Assembly (NCBI GenBank): GCA_003427395.1
Contig: BFEA01000694.1
Coordinates: 46,436-68,700, forward strand
DNA length: 22,265 nucleotides
Source of the DNA: Chara braunii
Lineage: Eukaryota > Streptophyta > Charophyceae > Charales > Characeae
Direction: 5' to 3'
Position 1 is the first letter of the stretch; the number at the start of each line of letters is the position of its first letter. A program made the translations under genes and the position numbers. Below, in pieces: positions 17,538 through 22,265 of the stretch. Under the pieces are notes generated by a model. That model saw only the letters and a program-made list of their open reading frames with translations. It was not told the origin of the DNA and made no database searches.

Positions 17538-17778
17538 GGTGATACCTCGGAGCCCTGATTGCCGCTGACCAAGACCAGGGCCCCCCAACCCCCCAGCAAT
17601 GGCTGAACACACAAGTGCGCTCCGCCCTTTTCCCTCCCCTCCACCCCTCCTTTCCCTCCCCTTCTCTCCCCTCCTCTGAGCACATGACATCACTGCAGTG
17701 ATACCTCAGAGCCCTCACTGCCACTGACTGGGACCAGGACGGGATCGGGAGCCCCCAGGAATGGATGGACACACACAG
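17538..17778. repeat. Diverged ~160-bp tandem repeat
   Basis: GTGATACCTCGGAGCCCTGA... (about 17538-17614) recurs as GTGATACCTCAGAGCCCTCA... (about 17698-17778). Both continue with GCCRCTGACYRRGACCAGG, CCCCCAG-AATGG and GGACACACA-like sequence, separated by C/T-rich DNA. From 17779 to 18360 no gene or repeat is recognised. Confidence 0.75.
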
Positions 17779-18362
17779 GATCTGGGAAGGGTACACAGAT
17801 ACTAATGGATAAGTCCTTCGTAGGCGCTTTTCTCCGGGGCTGTAGACGAACTGGGTACCAACAAACTGGTGCGGGCCTCCTTGTGGCTTGTCGCCGCCAG
17901 CCATTTTGCTCCGGCGCGGCTCCCCCATAGGGCAATCAATGCTGACCCAGATACAGTGCCAATGATGTGCTGAATGTAAGGGATGAGGACCCCAATTCCA
18001 CTACGCAATGCTCGCCCACTGGCAATATGGGGGAGCCATCGCTCAAGGGCCCTACTTTTAGGTGCTCGTATCCACCCTCCTGCATTGGGCTCCCGCCCGG
18101 GGAAGTGGTCCCTGCCACTGGGTAGCCTAGATTACGAGGCTTTAAACCACCAGTCCCTCGAAGCTAAATTGTCGAACAAAAAAAGTGCATTTTGCCGAGC
18201 CTGAAAGAGAGACCAGTACCAGCGCTTGGAAAATTGAGGGTGCACTCGGCACCGGTCTCTGGGAAACTGAAGTGCAGGACCTGCTGCCCGCAGATGGAAC
18301 GGAAAGGAAGCAGCTGTTTTCGCTCATGCGCCAGCCCAGCCAAACTCTCCACCAAGCCAGCC

Positions 18363-18398
18363 CCTGTATCTAGTCCAAGTTCAAGCACTAGATACAGG
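18363..18398. other. Perfect 12-bp inverted repeat (hairpin)
   Basis: CCTGTATCTAGT and ACTAGATACAGG flank a 12-base loop. No T-run follows and no adjacent gene is known, so a terminator role is not supported. Confidence 0.7.
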
Positions 18399-18724
18399 CG
18401 GATTCTCGACAGGCATCAAAACTCAGTTGGCACACCTATGAACTGTCGATGTACACACCTCACGGACCTCATTTCCAATCATCCAGATGAAACCAGATGA
18501 GCAGAATAAAATAATTATGAATTCCCTGGGGCCAGACAATTCAGTGATGATATCTCAGAGCAGTCACCCTTTGAAAAATAGGAAAAGTTCCAAAAAACAA
18601 AGGTAAGTAGTTTCATAACTTTCATTTTTTTTTCCATTCTTTTTTGGCTCCTGCCAGGAAGGCAGGACGTAGAATCTGCCTGTCAGCAAGGCCCACTATC
18701 CACTCACCAAATTCCAGAAAAAAA

Positions 18725-18950
18725 GACAAAGTAAAGCAAGAAAACCTAGGCTACCAGCCGGGCCGCCCAGGTCACCTTGTTCGCCTGGGCGGCCCGGCCG
18801 TGCAAGGTCCAAAGAGGGTCCACCCCCCCCCCCCCCCCCGCCGAAAAAAAAAACAAAAAAAAAAACTAATAAACAATGTCATGCAGAAAAATACAGTGAA
18901 CAACTTTTGCCTCAGGGTCACATCGAAATTCTTTACCAAATTTAAAATAA
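18725..18950. repeat. Dispersed repeat with GC-rich palindromic head, copy 2
   Basis: Second copy of the element at 15554-15810, with an added 17-C run (18823-18839). The two copies stand in direct orientation on either side of the mitochondrial block. The long open frame over it (18644-19222) is Lys/Phe low complexity. Confidence 0.7.
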
Positions 18951-20006
18951 AAAACAAAATATATTTATTTATTTTAATTTTTGTTTTTGTTTTGGTCCGG
19001 ATGGGCAAGTGGTCCCGGTCCACTCCGGTAGCCTGGGAAAAGAACTTGACAAAAAAAAACAAAAAAAATCTCGTCCAAACTTCTCCAAAGTTTGCGTCTG
19101 CCACTTCTTGTGCTTCGCCTTTTCTTCTTGTACTTCGCCTTTTCTTTTTTTCTTTTTTTTCCCTTTTTCCTCCTCAAATGCCGCCAATAGATGCCCCCCC
19201 CCAGCCTTGCAAAAAGTTGTAAGTTGCAAACTGTGAGCTTTCAGGGTGCGGGGCTACCAGACCACAATGGCTGGCGGCGCCAGCCGAAAAAGCGCCGAAA
19301 AAGAAAAAGAACGGCAGGCTTAAAATCGTAACCCGTACAGAGGTTGGCACCTGCTAATACTGGCAGTGACAATAAAAGCAAAAGAAAAAAAGTGCGCCGC
19401 TCGTGGGTTGGAAAGGGTTGGCATGGAGTGCAGCGCCTCCAGGCCTGGGCGTACTGTGGCGTGAAAAGGGACTCAGATTCCCAGCGAACGGGCGGTGGCT
19501 CAGTCTGTGCACCTGTGAATGGTTGACATACAAAGACTGGCCGGCTCCCACCATTTACCAACTGTGGAAAAGGACATAAACTATGGTGGTGGTGTATCTT
19601 GCTCTGTCCTGCGGCAGGTTCATTCTCATTTTGCATATTTGGCGAGCGATGTGGCGGCGAGGCTTAGAGAGACGTAGGGCCTCGCTCCACCAAACACCAA
19701 ATGTGCGAAATGAGAACAAATCTTCCCCCGGAGCATTTTCGTCTTTTGTGCAAGTAGCGAGTGATGGAGGCAGGCCCACGAGCTCCGAACCAGAGGGAAC
19801 TACTTGCATGAATACTTGAGAGTGTACTCGCAGGAGCACTTTCATGGATGTATCTGGCTGCAATGGAAGCCTGTCCTGGATGTATGTGACCACATTTGTG
19901 TCCAGAGACTCGGTCGAAAAAGTGCTAGCGACAAGGGGGAAAAAGAGAGAGAGAAAGACAAGACAGAAACAAAGGGGAAAAGAGAGAAAAAAGAAAAAGT
20001 TGACAG
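18951..20006. other. Intergenic, AT/pyrimidine-rich, no gene
   Basis: T- and A-runs, a GC palindrome GGCTGGCGGCGCCAGCC near 19271-19287 and a purine-rich tract (about 19925-20000). Short open frames on both strands show no recognisable domain, start context or codon pattern. Confidence 0.5.
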
Positions 20007-20084
20007 GTCATTTGGGACATCCGTTGAAATTGGAACGATAATGAGAGAGAAGATTAGCGTGGCCTGTGCGCAAGGATGACACAG
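20007..20084 (+). pseudogene. U6 snRNA-like sequence, copy 2 (3' truncated)
   Basis: GTCATTTGGGACATCCGTTG, AAATTGGAACGATA, then ATGAGAGAGAAGATTAGCGT, GGCCTGTGCGCAAGGATGAC. It follows the U6 core to the end of the GATGACAC block and then departs. The ACAGAG hexamer is altered to ATGAGAG and the 3' stem is missing, so it cannot be functional. It shares GGGACATCCGTTGAAATTGG with copy 1, where land-plant U6 reads slightly differently, suggesting both derive from the host's own U6. Confidence 0.8.
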
Positions 20085-20469
20085 ATTCCCTTCCCGCGTC
20101 TCACAGCAAGAGGGCAGGGACATGACATCACATTTTGTCCTCCTTTTTTTTTGTTCTTTTTTCTCGTCTCGTTTTTTTCTTCCTGCCCGCCAGCTGCCAG
20201 GTCAACGCTCTTTCTTTTTTTTTTTTTTTTTTTTCCCAATGACTTGTCCCCTGCCAGCGAGTCGGAAGTGATAGGGGAAGTAGTGCACACTGCTACAGTG
20301 GCTGGATATAAACCTCAACACACCACTGAATGCCAACGTTTTGAATGGATATGGACCGGAAAAGGATTGGGTGCATTCAGAATGTTGGAGTCTGGCGCGT
20401 GGTGCAGCAACCCCCAATGGCATGTGAGCACTTCCTGTCGTCACCAGCGAGGAGAAAGGAATCACACGG

Positions 20470-20558
20470 CTACCATCATCCCCCGAACACAATGCACCCT
20501 AATAATGAATGAATACAATCTATCTTTCCGGTCCGTTGTGTTCGGGGGAAGACGGTAG
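20470..20558. mobile_element. MITE-like hairpin element, copy 3
   Basis: 89 bp. Ends CTACCATCATCCCCCGAACA and TGTTCGGGGGAAGACGGTAG are inverted repeats with two mismatches. Interior A/T-rich and unrelated to the other copies. No transposase, no clear target-site duplication. All three copies are preceded by G and followed by T. Confidence 0.85.
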
Positions 20559-22265
20559 TGGAACGTAGCCCAAACGCTGAGGTGATGGTAGCAGGTGTGC
20601 ACAAGACATGATGCCGCTACAACGCTACCAGACAGGTTTATAGGCACTTCCAGTCATCACAGGTGGACAAGAGAATGGCAGGACTCTGAGATGACACGAA
20701 GTGAGGGAGGGCGTACGTACTGTGCCTTCTGCGCCTGTAAATGGAACTCTTTTTTTTTTTTCTTTTCCTTTTTTTTCCCTTTCCAAAGCACACCGGCCCG
20801 TTCTATTCTGGGGGGCAACAGTCCGGTTACTTATCCCCGGTGAGCATGTTCGTACAAAGACAGTGGGGGAGAAAAGAAAATAGAAGAAGGGTCAGCCTAG
20901 CCCGAAGCCGGGTAATGACCCCGGTACCTCAAATAATCTCGAATGTTCTCAGGAAAGCCTAGCCCTTGTGGCACTAGCCGCCTGAGCAAAGGGGGGCAGT
21001 TTTTGGCCCTCCACGGAGGATCGCCCTACTGGCGAGGAGGCTATACTAGCAGCACCCAGACACACAGGGTCATCCCCGGGGGGGCTTGGCGCGGGGGGCG
21101 GGGGCGTTCAGGGCAGTCGCTGAGGTCGCTCGCCATTCATCAACTGCTTGCATACCAATCCAGCCTTGCCTAGTATCTGCCTACGGCAGTCCTGCACAAG
21201 TCTACCTCACACTTACTGCCTACCCTATTCCTATGTGAGCATTTCACAACCTTCACTATCCCTAAGATCCCATCCAATCGCCTGTTACGGTACCCTTTGC
21301 CTGGAATTTATTGCAAGTCTGTTATTGTCCTACCGACAAGAACCTCGTTTCTAATTTTGGTGGCCTCCTGTTTCCATTCTTCCATGCATCCGGTCCCCTG
21401 ATCCCGTCTCCAACAGCTTCCTTTTCGTTTCTCTTCTGCCCTAGTTGGTGCTAGGGGTGCTGATAAGAGCAGGCACTGCTAGCACTTTCGGGAAGGCTCC
21501 GTCTATTGGTGGGGAGCAGCACCTGCCGGAAATGGGGTCCAGCGTCCCTGAACATTAATGTCGTGAATTTGAACAAGAGACAAGACAAGAGGGATTTGGC
21601 AACTAATACTAAACAGCAGCCACAGTTGGTTGCCTGTGCGACAGATAAGTGGTGGTGCCCACCAGCAGTGTCATACTGTGTACACGACATCAGAGTACCG
21701 GTGATAGTATTGGACTTCATAGAGCCCATGGGAGCTGCTAAGAGATGTAGAGATCTAGAAATTTAGAAATCTAAAAATGAAATGAACGGCCTAAACTTAT
21801 TTCCTCTACTTTTCTCAGCATGTAGCCCCTGGTCCATGAATCTATCTCAGTCTTGTGGCCTGATGCTACGTCTTTTGTGATTGGACCGTGGTTCGCGTGG
21901 GCGAGCATGCCTCCCTTTCCCCTACCCCGCTCGTGAGAGTGGACTGTTCATGTGTACTCTGCTTTCTATAGTAGCCTTCCGTGATTTGCAGTATCAGCTA
22001 AGACCTTTCTTTGAGCCGAAGCTTCCCCACCGGTGGATCCGTCAGGCGTCCCTTGGTGTTTCTTGTCATGTCGTCTTTGTCTCTTCTGGGTTTTGTTGTC
22101 CCTCTGCCACCTACCCTGCTACTTACCCTGCCAATTTGTCTGTGTCGATGTCACTCTCCTGCTTCATGCCCCGCTATGCCATCTTTGGTCCAGTTGCATC
22201 ACAAGGGTTGAGAGGTTAAGGGAGGGGGAGGCGGAGGTGGGGGAGGGTGGGTAGCAGGGGGGGGG
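20559..22265. other. Right-hand end, no recognised gene
   Basis: Mixed-composition DNA with a T-rich tract (20749-20778), GC-rich patches near 21075-21110 and G-runs at the edge. Open frames up to 112 codons (for example 21506-21766 and 21881-22219) have no recognised domain and no adjacent exon signals. A fragment of a degenerate element or exons of an unrecognised gene cannot be excluded. Confidence 0.4.

Noticed and set aside
18363-18398. Hairpin as a transcription terminator
   Set aside because: Perfect stem but no U-run and no neighbouring gene; bacterial-type termination is not expected in nuclear DNA.
18644-19222. 192-codon plus-strand frame
   Set aside because: Low-complexity Lys/Phe product running over poly-C, A-rich and T-rich tracts and a dispersed repeat.
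21506-22219. Two 86- and 112-codon frames near the right edge as genes
   Set aside because: No domain, no splice-site pattern and no codon signal; kept only as an unassigned stretch.

Overview
The window looks like nuclear DNA from a streptophyte green alga, most likely a stonewort (Chara; C. braunii would fit). Three things point there: a plant-type class XI myosin whose length of about 2,240 residues matches the very long Chara myosins rather than the roughly 1,500-residue land-plant ones; a mitochondrial fragment with plant-like nad7, atp9 and trnL(UAA); and long, repeat-rich, gene-poor flanks. The species name is inference, because no marker gene such as rRNA or rbcL is present.

Layout. 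1-4317: no confident gene. This part holds microsatellites, a 28-C run, an ACGT-core minisatellite, three copies of a fold-back repeat, one MITE-like hairpin and two single-N joins, one of them flanked by a near-identical 103-bp duplication that looks like an unmerged contig overlap. 4318-11037: one uninterrupted 6.7-kb plus-strand reading frame for a complete class XI myosin (SH3-like N-terminus, motor, six IQ motifs, coiled coil, a Met/Asn/Pro repeat linker, Gln/Glu tract, globular cargo-binding tail). The absence of introns is notable for this family. 11038-15230: no confident gene. There is a diverged ~405-bp tandem duplication, a three-unit ~190-bp repeat, a 35-bp x4 repeat, a G-quadruplex tract and a cluster of GTCTGGAC-type repeats. 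15239-15422: a short MITE followed closely by a U6 snRNA-like sequence. 15554-15810: a GC-headed dispersed repeat with a second copy at 18725-18950. About 16140-17411: mitochondrial DNA on the minus strand (3' part of nad7, a broken trnL(UAA), the 5' exon of atp9 ending at a group II-like intron start). The nad7 fragment contains a 38-bp Nextera mate-pair junction adapter, so this block is at least partly an assembly product. 17411-22265: low-complexity and repeat DNA with a second U6-like fragment, a third MITE copy and no recognisable protein gene.

Function. The one gene acting here is the myosin, a processive-type actin motor of the class that drives cytoplasmic streaming. The mitochondrial genes are broken and the U6 copies are probably non-functional. 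Everything else is best read as repeats, mobile-element debris and assembly scars.
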